Assembly: GCA_032251315.1 (NCBI GenBank) | Contig: JAVVEE010000038.1 | Location: 1 to 24,788 of the forward strand | Source: LH-M37 sp032251315 | GTDB taxonomy: Bacteria > Pseudomonadota > Gammaproteobacteria > SZUA-229 | Reading direction: 5' to 3' | DNA length: 24,788 nt | In this document: piece by piece, positions 15,707 to 23,652 of the stretch | Numbering within the stretch: position 1 is the stretch's first letter | Layout of the letters: each line of letters opens with the position of its first letter | Notes under the pieces: model-generated | What the model was told of the DNA's origin: nothing | The model's input: only the letters and a program-made list of their open reading frames with translations | Databases searched by the model: none | Translations under genes and position numbers: made by a program

Positions 15707-15725
15707 GCATCAGATTGTCTGATGC
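15707..15725 (+). terminator. Hairpin after the kinase gene, possible terminator
   Basis: GCATCAGA and TCTGATGC form a perfect 8-bp stem with a three-base loop, 22 bp after the kinase stop. No T-tract follows, so it may be a weak or RNA-stabilising structure rather than a strong terminator. Confidence 0.4.
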
Positions 15726-15989
15726 CCACCCAGCGACTGCTATAACGGATTGAATCTCAATTGCAACACCATTAATGGCTAATATACCTGACGGCTCCTT
15801 GCAAGAAAGCGCTTTGGATTGAAATGCTTTCCCGACATTCTCGTCGCGATATATTTTTGATGCTATCACTATCCATATAAACTAAGCTAACCTACTTTAA
15901 GTGTGCATATAGAACCTGATACAGGTACATTTGATCAGGAGAACTATTATGGTGCCGAGCAAAAACTCTATCACTTACTATTGAGTTAC
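15726..15989. other. Long non-coding gap with one tiny ORF
   Basis: This part of the 456-bp kinase-pilZ gap holds no convincing gene. A 36-bp ORF at 15949-15984 (MVPSKNSITYY) has AGGAG seven bases before its ATG and ends five bases before the 27-bp inverted repeat at 15990. It could be a leader peptide or the remnant of a gene interrupted by that element. Confidence 0.3.
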
Positions 15990-16095
15990 ATGGAAAGGAT
16001 ACCCTTCAATCAAGACGCGCTGAGAATACATCCGTGTACGCTCGGCAGTAGCATCCCTGCTGCTGACGGTCTTGATTGAAGGGTATCCTTTCCAT
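15990..16095. repeat. MITE/REP-like element with perfect 27-bp inverted repeats
   Basis: The arms at 15990-16016 and 16069-16095 are exact reverse complements over 27 bp (ATGGAAAGGATACCC... and ...GGGTATCCTTTCCAT). The 52-bp centre contains two smaller hairpins, TACATCCGTGTA and CAGTAGCATCCCTGCTGCTG. Similar 'ATACATCC...GCATCC' intergenic repeats are common in gammaproteobacterial genomes, so this is probably a dispersed repeat. It ends 46 bp before the pilZ start. No target-site duplication is evident. Confidence 0.65.
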
Positions 16096-16141
16096 GCGTT
16101 TTGTTAGTAAATACTGTTTCACTACAAGAAGAATTAAGACT

Positions 16142-16498
16142 ATGTCCGATCACCGTAACCGACGAACTGATAAACGCCTTGATCAAAAAGAGGCGCTCAG
16201 TCTGACCATTGTCTTTACCTCCCAGAATCCTGCGCTTCTCGGCAGAACCATCAAGGGATCCACCATTAACATTTCAGCTTCCGGCCTGCGCATTATGCTG
16301 AAAACGCCACTGCCTGCTGATAGCACCATTGATATGTCAATCAAGCTCAAAGATGACCCCTATACCTACTTCCTGTCCGGCAAAGTGCGCTGGTGCAATG
16401 AAAGCGATGAGGAAGGTATTTATGAGATCGGGATCGTCATTCAGGATTTAATCAATACCGAAACCGACTACAAACGCTGGCGCAAGATCCTCAAATAG
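16142..16498 (+). CDS. PilZ-domain protein (cyclic di-GMP binding)
   Basis: The 118-residue single-domain protein has the two halves of the PilZ c-di-GMP site: an RRTDKR (RxxxR) motif near the N-terminus and NISASG (D/NxSxxG) about 35 residues later, followed by the beta-barrel region FLSGKVRWCNESDEEGIYEI that closes with GIVIQD. I chose ATG 16142 because the PilZ homology starts there and purines precede it; a longer frame from TTG 16076 would begin inside the arm of the inverted repeat and is unlikely. A role in c-di-GMP-controlled motility or surface behaviour is usual for the family, but the specific target is unknown. Confidence 0.85.
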   Translation: MSDHRNRRTDKRLDQKEALSLTIVFTSQNPALLGRTIKGSTINISASGLRIMLKTPLPADSTIDMSIKLKDDPYTYFLSGKVRWCNESDEEGIYEIGIVIQDLINTETDYKRWRKILK

Positions 16499-16515
16499 GC
16501 AAAGCCCGGACAGCT

Positions 16516-16552
16516 AAACACCTGCTTTCCGGCAATGGAAAACAGGTGTTTT
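16516..16552. terminator. Bidirectional rho-independent terminator between pilZ and doxX
   Basis: AACACCTG (16517-16524) and CAGGTGTT (16543-16550) form a stable stem with additional inner pairs (TTTCC/GGAAA). An A-rich start and T-rich end flank it, giving T-tracts for both strands. It sits between two convergent genes. Confidence 0.75.
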
Positions 16553-16565
16553 CTACCTCGCAGCC

Positions 16566-16970
16566 TTAATCCGGCTTGATGGCGTACCTGCCACTGCCCA
16601 GAAAAATCACGGCCAGCGCTGTAAACAGATAAAAACCCTGCAATTCAAGCTGCCAGCCACCGCTATCTGACAACATAAAGATTTCCGCCGTGTGCACCAG
16701 AAAAACCGCGAATAACATGTTAATGATAATAAAGATGACGCTGTAACGCGTGAACAGGCCCAGTATAATCAGCAGCGGTGCCAGCACCTCACCAATGAAT
16801 ACGCCATAGGCGAGAAACGATGGCAGGCCGTTACTGGACAGGCTACCCATGATAAATTCAAGCGTTGCGGGACTCTGGATTTTTGCCACGCCGTGAAACA
16901 GAATCAAAATGCCCAGGGTTAGACGCAGGATCAATTTTCCGAGATCATCATTTTTAACTAAATCGTTCAT
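16566..16970 (-). CDS. DoxX-family membrane protein
   Basis: The 134-residue protein has four hydrophobic segments and the DoxX opening LGKLILRLTLGILILFHGVA followed by KI, then GVFIGEVLAPLLIILGLFTR. DoxX relatives include the quinone-binding subunit of thiosulfate:quinone oxidoreductase (DoxD) and redox-stress membrane proteins, but a stand-alone short member cannot be assigned a reaction. I start it at ATG 16970 (MNDLVKNDD) because AAGGAG lies seven bases upstream; a longer version from 16997 lacks such a site. It is transcribed divergently from the LexA-like gene at 17121. Confidence 0.8.
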   Translation of the reverse strand: MNDLVKNDDLGKLILRLTLGILILFHGVAKIQSPATLEFIMGSLSSNGLPSFLAYGVFIGEVLAPLLIILGLFTRYSVIFIIINMLFAVFLVHTAEIFMLSDSGGWQLELQGFYLFTALAVIFLGSGRYAIKPD

Positions 16971-17033
16971 GTTGCTTCTCCTTATAATTATTCGCAATCG
17001 GCCAACAATACCAGAAATTCAGATACTTGCTCT

Positions 17034-17063
17034 TTGTATAATATTATTCGTATACGTTATACT
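17034..17063 (+). promoter_or_regulatory. Candidate promoter with overlapping palindrome upstream of the LexA-like gene
   Basis: TTGTAT (17034-17039) and TATACT (17058-17063) are 18 bp apart. The palindrome GTATACGTTATAC (17050-17062; arms GTATA/TATAC) covers the -10 hexamer, as an operator would. Neither E. coli-type LexA spacing nor another SOS box is recognisable. Confidence 0.35.
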
Positions 17064-17120
17064 TTTGCTCAACAATTCAGCTACATTTAATTCTAACTCT
17101 TCAGTGAAAATATAATAACA

Positions 17121-17582
17121 ATGAAAAACGTAAGCAGACTTATCCCCAAGCATCAACGCCCTACCTGGATTGAAGGTCTGGATGAAGCTGAAAGCGAAGC
17201 CATCGAAATGCTCGAAATCCCCCTGCTGGGCATCATCACCGCCGGTCAGCCCATCGAACGGGTGGAGCAGAACGAGCGCGTCAAGGTGCCCGCCAATATG
17301 GTACGCAAAAACACCTACGCGCTGAGAGTCACCGGCCACTCCATGGTCGACGACAACATTCAGGACGGTGATATTATTATCGTGGAAAAACGCGAATGGG
17401 CGGAAAACGGCCAGTCGGTGGTCGCACTGATCAATGACGAACAGGTGACGCTGAAAAAATTCTACATTGAAGCCGACGGCATCCGCCTGCAACCCGCCAA
17501 CCCTGAGATGGACGCGATTCGACTGAAGAACGAAGAGGTGCAGGTTCTGGGCATAGTCACCGGCGTGATCAGAGACTTTTAA
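17121..17582 (+). CDS. LexA/UmuD-like S24 self-cleaving protein without a DNA-binding domain
   Basis: At 153 residues the protein is essentially a LexA C-terminal domain. It has the Ala41-Gly42 cleavage bond in IPLLGIITAGQPIE, the nucleophile Ser74 in VTGHSMVDD, and the general base Lys112 in EQVTLKKFY; spacing between these (33 and 38 residues) agrees with LexA/UmuD. The N-terminal 30 residues are too short for the LexA winged helix and do not resemble it. UmuD has this plan, but no umuC or polymerase gene is adjacent. It may be a UmuD-like accessory protein or a repressor relative that lost DNA binding. Its gene is divergent from doxX and converges on nfeD. Confidence 0.82.
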   Translation: MKNVSRLIPKHQRPTWIEGLDEAESEAIEMLEIPLLGIITAGQPIERVEQNERVKVPANMVRKNTYALRVTGHSMVDDNIQDGDIIIVEKREWAENGQSVVALINDEQVTLKKFYIEADGIRLQPANPEMDAIRLKNEEVQVLGIVTGVIRDF

Positions 17583-17606
17583 AACCTGATCACACCGCCA
17601 CTGAAT

Positions 17607-18080
17607 CTAGGCCGCTTTTACTCTGAAAATGCCGGCATCCACCGAAACCACGGTGACACGCTGACCTGCGGGCAGACTATCAACACCCGCATTCGCATCC
17701 AGCTCAACTTTCCAGTCCACCCCTGAATAACGGTGACTACCTGAACTCATCGGGCTGATATCTTCCTGCAACACGAACCCATAGCCGATCAGGTCACTGC
17801 TGTTACTCTGGGGGGAGACGTTGTCGTTCTGCAATCGGCGCATGGGCTTCCACAGCAGTATGCTGACTATGCCGGTGGAGAGACCGAAGCTGGCGACGCC
17901 TGCGATCCAGGTTTCAGGCAGCACACCCACCGCCATGAGCAGGCCGGTGACCAGTGCGCCGATGCCGGCGAACAGTAAGATGATGGTGGCGAAGCCGAAC
18001 ACCAGCGCCTCTGCCGCCAGCAGGATAAAGCCCGCGGTAATCCAGAAACCGGACTGATGTGACTGAATGTACTCGATCAT
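17607..18080 (-). CDS. NfeD-family membrane protein, partner of the SPFH protein
   Basis: The 157-residue protein has an N-terminal acidic/aromatic start, three membrane helices (about 12-75) and a C-terminal OB-fold domain (about 95-155: LIGYGFVLQEDI, SGVDWKVELDANAGVDSLPA, GQRVTVVSVDAGIFRVK), the plan of short NfeD1b/YbbK-partner proteins. It overlaps the upstream SPFH gene by four bases (ATGA), so the two are translated together and probably form a membrane microdomain complex involved in membrane protein quality control. Confidence 0.88.
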   Translation of the reverse strand: MIEYIQSHQSGFWITAGFILLAAEALVFGFATIILLFAGIGALVTGLLMAVGVLPETWIAGVASFGLSTGIVSILLWKPMRRLQNDNVSPQSNSSDLIGYGFVLQEDISPMSSGSHRYSGVDWKVELDANAGVDSLPAGQRVTVVSVDAGIFRVKAA

Positions 18081-19030
18081 GGGGCATCACCGGGTTTGTT
18101 TTTATTCAGCATATTGATAATCGTCATCGCTTCAGCCACGACATTGGCGGCACCGGTTTTCTCATCGCTCAGCAATACCACTGAAGATTGTCTGGCAATG
18201 GCCTCTTTCGCGGCGATGGCCTGACTGGCCAGATCCAGCTGGATCGCTTTCTGGCCTCTTTCCTCAATGGCGACATTACCAACCACTTCCAGCGCCCGGG
18301 CTTTGGCGTCGGCCACGGCGATAATCGCCTGCGCCTCACCTTCAGCACGCAGAATCTGCTGCGCCTTGTCCGCCTCGGCTGCCAGCACGATGGCCTGCTT
18401 GTTACCTTCGGCGACGTTGATCGCCGACTGCCGTTCGCCTTCCGATTCCAGAATCACCGCGCGCTTCTCACGCTCGGCCTTCATCTGCCGCTCCATGGCT
18501 TCCAGCACGGTGCGGGGCGGCTCGATATCCTTGATTTCATAACGCAACACCTGCACACCCCAGGGGCCGGCGGCATCGTTGATAGACGCCACTATGCTTA
18601 TATTGAGCACTTCGCGTTCTTCGAAAGTTTTATCCAGCTCGATCTTGCCAATCTCACTACGCATGGTGGTTTGCGCCAGCTGGGTGACGGCGTAGACATA
18701 ATCATCCACCCCGTATGATGCCTTGTAGGGGTCCAGCACCTTGAGGTAGAGCACGCCATCGACGACCAGGGAAATATTATCGCGCGTAATCGCCGCCTGG
18801 CTGGGCACGTCAAAAGCCTGCTCTTTCAGGGAACGTTCGTAGGCAATCTTGTCGAAGAAGGGCAAGAGAAAATTCAGGCCCGCGACCATGGTCTTGTTGT
18901 ATTTACCGAAACGCTCGACCACGTAGGCACGATTCTGCGGCACGAACTTGATCGAGGTTTTGGCGAGCACAATCGCCAGCACGGCAAACCCGACCCAGAA
19001 ATTGAAAATCAAATTAAATAAATCCTGCAT
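18077..19030 (-). CDS. qmcA: SPFH/Band 7 protein (QmcA/stomatin-like)
   Basis: The 317-residue protein starts with one membrane helix (about 5-24), followed by a Band 7/SPFH domain (VPQNRAYVVERFGKYNKTMV, GLNFLLPFFDKIAYERSLKE, VLEAMERQMKAEREKRAVIL) and a long alanine/glutamate-rich coiled coil (about 190-275) ending in a short C-terminal tail. This is the usual length and order for QmcA-type stomatins. The ATG is preceded by GAGG. Overlap with nfeD downstream is the standard arrangement. It is divergent from hrpA. Confidence 0.88.
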   Translation of the reverse strand: MQDLFNLIFNFWVGFAVLAIVLAKTSIKFVPQNRAYVVERFGKYNKTMVAGLNFLLPFFDKIAYERSLKEQAFDVPSQAAITRDNISLVVDGVLYLKVLDPYKASYGVDDYVYAVTQLAQTTMRSEIGKIELDKTFEEREVLNISIVASINDAAGPWGVQVLRYEIKDIEPPRTVLEAMERQMKAEREKRAVILESEGERQSAINVAEGNKQAIVLAAEADKAQQILRAEGEAQAIIAVADAKARALEVVGNVAIEERGQKAIQLDLASQAIAAKEAIARQSSVVLLSDEKTGAANVVAEAMTIINMLNKNKPGDAP

Positions 19031-19054
19031 AGTATTTCCTCAAGATGTAATGGT

Positions 19055-19155
19055 GCTGAATATTCGTTGATGGCTATAAATCAGGCCCACAGCCATACTC
19101 AAACTGTGGCTAGAATAGCGGAATACCCTACTTTTGTCATTGCTGAATATTCAGC
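19055..19155. promoter_or_regulatory. Palindrome and half-copy in the qmcA-hrpA divergent region
   Basis: GCTGAATATTCAGC at 19142-19155 is a perfect 14-bp palindrome, and its first 11 bases recur at 19055-19065, 87 bp away. Between them CCACAG and CTGTGG (19087-19109) make a small stem. The pair could be operators for a shared regulator of the divergent genes. The CTG-N6-CAG core does not have E. coli LexA spacing. Confidence 0.3.
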
Positions 19156-19227
19156 TTTCATCTGGCTGCTTGCATCCTGCCGCGAGCTCCCCATAATACC
19201 CCTGCCCGTTACCCTTATACGTACCCC

Positions 19228-22200
19228 ATGAGCACAGCCGTACTTCAGCCCTGTTACCAGCAACTCGATTTATGCCTGTTAAAAGACCGTCAGGGCTTTT
19301 ACCGGCGGCTGCGCAAGCTCCAGAAGAACCTTAATAAACCGGGCTTCGATGAAAGCCTGAACAAACTCGGTCGCGATCTGGAGCTGTCGGTCGAGAAGGT
19401 TAAACTCCGCCGGCAACAGGCGCCGGCGCTGAATTTTCCCGAAGAGCTGCCCATCAGCCAGAAGCGCGATAAGATTCTTGAGGTGATCAGGGCCAATCAG
19501 GTCACCATTCTTTGCGGCGAGACTGGCTCGGGCAAAACCACCCAGCTACCCAAAATCTGTCTGCAACTGGGGCTGGGCTTGCGCGGTCTGATCGGCCACA
19601 CTCAGCCCCGTCGGCTGGCGGCACGTTCGGTAGCGACGCGCATTGCCGAAGAGCTGCACACCGAACTCGGTCAGCAGGTGGGTTTCAAGGTGCGCTTTTC
19701 CGACCAGACCAGTGAGCGCAGCTACATCAAGCTGATGACCGATGGCATCCTGCTCGCCGAATGCCACCACGACCCGTACCTGAATCAGTACGACACGATC
19801 ATTATCGATGAGGCGCACGAACGCAGCCTGAATATCGATTTTCTGCTGGGCTACATCAAGCAGCTCATTGCCAGACGCCCCGACCTGAAGGTCATCATCA
19901 CCTCGGCCACCATCGACCCGGAACGCTTTTCCCGACACTTTAATAACGCGCCTATTATCAATGTTTCCGGGCGCACCTATCCGGTGGAGGTGCTGTATCG
20001 GCCGCTGCACAAAAGCGATGATGCCGAGGAAGACAACGACCCCAAGGACATGCAGCAGGGCATTGTCGATGCAGTGCTGGAAACCACCAAAATTGATCGC
20101 GGTGACATTCTGGTGTTTCTCGCCGGTGAGCGCGACATTCGTGAAACCACCGAGGCGCTGAAAAAACAGCAGTTGCAGCACACCGAAATTCTGCCACTGC
20201 TGGCCCGGCTCTCCGCCAGTGAACAGAACAAAATATTCAAAGGCTCCAGTCAGCGCCGCATCATTCTCGCCACCAATGTGGCCGAGACTTCACTCACCGT
20301 GCCTGGCATCAAATATGTGATCGACACCGGACTGGCACGTATTTCGCGCTATTCCTGGCGCAGTAAAATCCAGCGCCTGCCGATTGAAAAAATCTCCCAG
20401 GCCTCGGCCAACCAGCGCAAGGGGCGATGCGGGCGTGTCTCCAACGGCATCTGTATCCGGCTCTATGACGAGGCGGATTTTATTGCCCGCAGCGAGTTCA
20501 CCCAGCCGGAAATCCAGCGTACCAATCTGGCGGCGGTGATTCTGCAGATGGAAAACCTGCAACTCGGTCACATCGACGATTTCCCCTTTGTGGAAGCGCC
20601 GGATCAGCGGCTGATCACCGACGGCTACAAACTTCTGTTCGAGCTGGGTGCCATCGACGAAAACAGCAGACTTACCCGCATCGGCAAGAAACTGGCGCGG
20701 CTGCCCATCGATCCCAGACTGGGGCGCATGCTGATCGAAGCGGAACAGGAGTCATCGCTCAATGAAGTACTGATCATCATCGCCGCGCTGGCGACGCAGG
20801 ATCCCAGAGAACGGCCCATGACCAAACAGCAGGCTGCCGACCAGAAGCATCAGGTCTGGAAGGATGTGAAATCGGACTTTGTTTTCTTTCTCAATCTATG
20901 GGATGAGTTTCACGCCCAGAAAAAAGCGCTCTCCAACAACCAGCTGCGCAAATGGTGCGCGCAGAACTATCTGTCATGGATGCGCATCCGCGAATGGAGT
21001 GACACCTACAGGCAAATTAAAAAAATGCTGCAGGAACTGAACATCAGCTTTGGTAACAGCGCTGGCAATAACAACGTCGGCAACAGCAACAGTAATTACG
21101 ACGCCATCCACCGGGCGCTGATCACCGGCCTGCTTGGCAACCTCGGCTTCAAGCAGGAGAACAAGGAGTATCTGGGCGCACGCAATAAAAAGTTCCAGGT
21201 TTTCCCCGGCTCCAGCCTGTTCAAAAACCCGCCCAAATGGCTGATGGCTGCCGAAATCGTGGAAACCTCACGGGTGTTCGCCCGCACCAATGCCAAAATT
21301 GAACCGCAGTGGGTCGAGCAGAAAGCGGAACATCTGCTAAAACGCAGTTACAGCAATCCGCACTGGGAGAAAAAATCGGCGCAGGTGGTCGCCTCGGAGC
21401 AGACCACGCTTTACGGCCTGATTATCAACCCGGAAAAAAATATTAACTACGGCAAGGTTGATCCCCGGCTGTCGCGTGAAATATTTATCCAGTGCGCACT
21501 GGTGCAGCAGGACTTCGACTGCAAGGCTGAATTTTTTATCCACAACAAAAAATTAATCGCGCAACTGGAAAAGCTCGAAGCCAAGTCCCGCCGTCAGGAT
21601 ATTCTGGTCGATGACGCTATTCTGTTTCAGTTTTATGACCAGCGGATTCCAGAGCACATCCACAATGGCGTGTTATTTAACACCTGGCTGAAAGCGTGCA
21701 GCAAAACCGAGCTGGATAAGCTGCAAGCACTTTTCCTCAGCGAACAGGATCTGATGCAGCAGGATGCCGGCCACGTTTGCGGAGAACAGTTCCCCGACCA
21801 TCTGGAGATGAACGAGATCAGCTATCCGCTCGACTACCATTTCGACATCAACCATCATCATGACGGCATCACCCTGACTGCGCCACTGGCTGCGCTGCAC
21901 GCCATCAATGCGCAGCGTTGCGAATGGCTGGTGCCCGGCATGTTACGTGAAAAAATTATCGCCCTGCTACGTTCACTGCCCAAATCAATCCGGCGCAACT
22001 TTGTACCTGCGCCCAATTTCGCCGACGCCTGCATGGAAGCGCTGGAGCCATCGACCTCGCCGCTCACCGCCGCTATGTCCAAACATCTCAAAGTCATGAC
22101 CGGCATGGAAATCCCTTACGACGCCTGGCGCACCGAACTGATCGACGACCATCTGTTTATGAATTTCCGCGTCATCGACAGCCAGGGCAAAGTGGTTGCG

Positions 22201-23184
22201 CAAAGCCGCGACCTGCCCGCCCTGAAAGAGCAACTCAGCACTCAGGAAAACGGCCGGACGACTCATAGCGATGCGGTCCCCGCCAGAGACTCCAGCTTTG
22301 CGCCGCCGACAAAACACCCACTGGAACAGGATAACGTCGGTGCCGAGGCGATTGACCTGCTGGCGCAGAGCATCAAGCTTGAACAGCACGGGGTGACCAT
22401 CAAGGCCTATCCGGCGCTGGTTATCGAAGGCAAATCCGTCGCCCTGCGCCTGATCAATTCACAACAGCAGGCCGAGGCGGAAACGCTGAAAGGTCTGCGC
22501 CGGCTGTTTATCCAGGCACTGCCTCCGCAGATCAAGCACCTTAAAAACAACCTGCCCGACATTCAGAACCTGTGCCTCAAATACGCCGACTTTGGCCGCT
22601 GTGACGAACTGAAACAGGACCTCATCGATGTCGTCATCGAACAGTGTTTTATGCAGCAGCCCATCCAAAGCCGGCAAGATTTCACACAGGCGCTGACCGC
22701 CGGTCGCAGTGAATTAATGAGCGTCGCAACGCAATGGTGTCAGCTGCTCGCCGGCATACTCGAGCAGTACCGCGCCGTTAAAAAAGCATTGAAAAATCCG
22801 CCCCTGTCGATGCTCGACATCATCAGCGACATCCAGAACCAGCTGACCCATCTGTTCCCGCCGCACCCCCTGCTCAACATCGACAAACAGTGGCTGGCCC
22901 ATTATCCACGCTACCTCAGCGCCATCAGCAAACGTCTCGACAAGGCGCAGGGCGACCCCGTACGCGACCGCCAGCACCGCCTGCAAATTTCCACCCTATG
23001 GGACGCCTACCTGAAACGCCAACACAGCCTGGAAAAACAGCACATCATCTCGCCGCAACTGGAGCATTACCGCTGGATGCTGGAAGAGTACCGCGTGTCG
23101 TTGTTCGCCCAGGAACTGAAAACGCAGTTTCCGGTTTCGGAAAAGAGGTTGAAGGCTTACTGGAATGAAATCTCGGATGTTTAG
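19228..23184 (+). CDS. hrpA: HrpA-type DEAH-box ATP-dependent RNA helicase
   Basis: The 1318-residue protein is full length for HrpA. Motifs are intact: Walker A GETGSGKTTQLPK near residue 97, DEAH near 194, SATIDPERF near 226, NVAETSLTVPGIKYVIDTG, and QRKGRCGR near 396. They are followed by the winged-helix/ratchet region (RLITDGYKLLFELGAI) and the long HrpA C-terminal domain. HrpA unwinds structured mRNA and helps release stalled ribosomes. An asparagine/serine-rich insert (about residues 608-624) interrupts a normally short linker. No obvious Shine-Dalgarno precedes ATG 19228; this start gives the expected N-terminus. Confidence 0.95.
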   Translation: MSTAVLQPCYQQLDLCLLKDRQGFYRRLRKLQKNLNKPGFDESLNKLGRDLELSVEKVKLRRQQAPALNFPEELPISQKRDKILEVIRANQVTILCGETGSGKTTQLPKICLQLGLGLRGLIGHTQPRRLAARSVATRIAEELHTELGQQVGFKVRFSDQTSERSYIKLMTDGILLAECHHDPYLNQYDTIIIDEAHERSLNIDFLLGYIKQLIARRPDLKVIITSATIDPERFSRHFNNAPIINVSGRTYPVEVLYRPLHKSDDAEEDNDPKDMQQGIVDAVLETTKIDRGDILVFLAGERDIRETTEALKKQQLQHTEILPLLARLSASEQNKIFKGSSQRRIILATNVAETSLTVPGIKYVIDTGLARISRYSWRSKIQRLPIEKISQASANQRKGRCGRVSNGICIRLYDEADFIARSEFTQPEIQRTNLAAVILQMENLQLGHIDDFPFVEAPDQRLITDGYKLLFELGAIDENSRLTRIGKKLARLPIDPRLGRMLIEAEQESSLNEVLIIIAALATQDPRERPMTKQQAADQKHQVWKDVKSDFVFFLNLWDEFHAQKKALSNNQLRKWCAQNYLSWMRIREWSDTYRQIKKMLQELNISFGNSAGNNNVGNSNSNYDAIHRALITGLLGNLGFKQENKEYLGARNKKFQVFPGSSLFKNPPKWLMAAEIVETSRVFARTNAKIEPQWVEQKAEHLLKRSYSNPHWEKKSAQVVASEQTTLYGLIINPEKNINYGKVDPRLSREIFIQCALVQQDFDCKAEFFIHNKKLIAQLEKLEAKSRRQDILVDDAILFQFYDQRIPEHIHNGVLFNTWLKACSKTELDKLQALFLSEQDLMQQDAGHVCGEQFPDHLEMNEISYPLDYHFDINHHHDGITLTAPLAALHAINAQRCEWLVPGMLREKIIALLRSLPKSIRRNFVPAPNFADACMEALEPSTSPLTAAMSKHLKVMTGMEIPYDAWRTELIDDHLFMNFRVIDSQGKVVAQSRDLPALKEQLSTQENGRTTHSDAVPARDSSFAPPTKHPLEQDNVGAEAIDLLAQSIKLEQHGVTIKAYPALVIEGKSVALRLINSQQQAEAETLKGLRRLFIQALPPQIKHLKNNLPDIQNLCLKYADFGRCDELKQDLIDVVIEQCFMQQPIQSRQDFTQALTAGRSELMSVATQWCQLLAGILEQYRAVKKALKNPPLSMLDIISDIQNQLTHLFPPHPLLNIDKQWLAHYPRYLSAISKRLDKAQGDPVRDRQHRLQISTLWDAYLKRQHSLEKQHIISPQLEHYRWMLEEYRVSLFAQELKTQFPVSEKRLKAYWNEISDV

Positions 23185-23380
23185 GTGATAAGTCAAAAAA
23201 ATTTCACCGCAGAGAAAAATAATGTCAATGAAGGATGGGCTAAATGTTTTTTTATAAAGCCCAACGGTTTTGAATTCGCGGAAAATTAAAATCAATCGAA
23301 ACTGATCCTTTTGATTGTTGTATGTTCTGCTAGTTATTTGGGAGGAAAAAAAAAGCCGCATGACTGGTTCTTATGTTTTG

Positions 23381-23596
23381 TTAGCTTGGGGTTCGCAATG
23401 TTGCATGGAAAGACCTGACCCCGGTTCTGTGACCCCGGTTCTGCTGGTCGGAGTAATGCCTAATATGCTGCTCAACACGCTTCACATACCAGCGCCTGAC
23501 AGACTCTTTAACCTCCTGATTAATAAGCGTATTTATGTAATTATCCCAGAACCGTGACGCCGCTTCCTGATCAAAATCCTTTGAATTATCCATCAT
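23381..23596 (-). pseudogene. intI: Truncated integron integrase (intI) N-terminus
   Basis: The minus-strand frame from ATG 23596 (GAGG nine bases upstream) reads MMDNSKDFDQEAASRFWDNY, then INTLINQEVKESVRRWYVKR and VEQHIRHYSDQ. This FWDxYI...GV/VKxxxxRWYVxRAE-type sequence is the N-terminal region of many environmental integron integrases. After about codon 51 (near 23444) homology stops and a repeated TGACCCCGGTTCTG sequence supplies an unrelated tail to a TAA at 23383-23381. The catalytic domain with the Arg/His/Arg/Tyr residues is missing, so it cannot recombine. Its position, divergent from a cassette array with an attI-like site between them, is the standard integron layout. The family call rests on recalled motifs, not a search. 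Confidence 0.7.
23390..23443. repeat. Inserted repeat end with 14-bp tandem duplication at the intI break
   Basis: TGACCCCGGTTCTG occurs twice in direct succession (23416-23429, 23430-23443), preceded by GCAATGTTGCATGGAAAGACC. Sequences of the type 'AATGTTGCAT...AGACCTGACCCC' commonly border REP-associated tyrosine transposase units, so this looks like the edge of such an element. It lies exactly where the integrase similarity ends and is the probable cause of the truncation. Confidence 0.45.
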
Positions 23597-23624
23597 TGTA
23601 TACATCCTCAATCCATGTTATAAA
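23596..23624 (+). promoter_or_regulatory. Putative cassette promoter (Pc-like)
   Basis: TTGTAT (23596-23601) and TATAAA (23619-23624) are separated by exactly 17 bp and point towards the attI-like element and the cassettes. The -35 hexamer overlaps the integrase start codon region, as integron cassette promoters often lie in or next to intI. Below it come AAGGAG (23639-23644) and the leader ORF. Confidence 0.6.
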
Positions 23625-23652
23625 GACCTACAATTCATAAGGAGTATACATC

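Noticed and set aside
16076..16141. Longer pilZ frame starting at TTG 16076
   Set aside because: It would start inside the arm of the 27-bp inverted repeat, has no ribosome site, and adds no PilZ homology.
17050..17062. A third copy of the palindromic element
   Set aside because: Only GTATACGTTATAC is shared in flavour; neither the arms nor the CTAACATACGTTA end is present.
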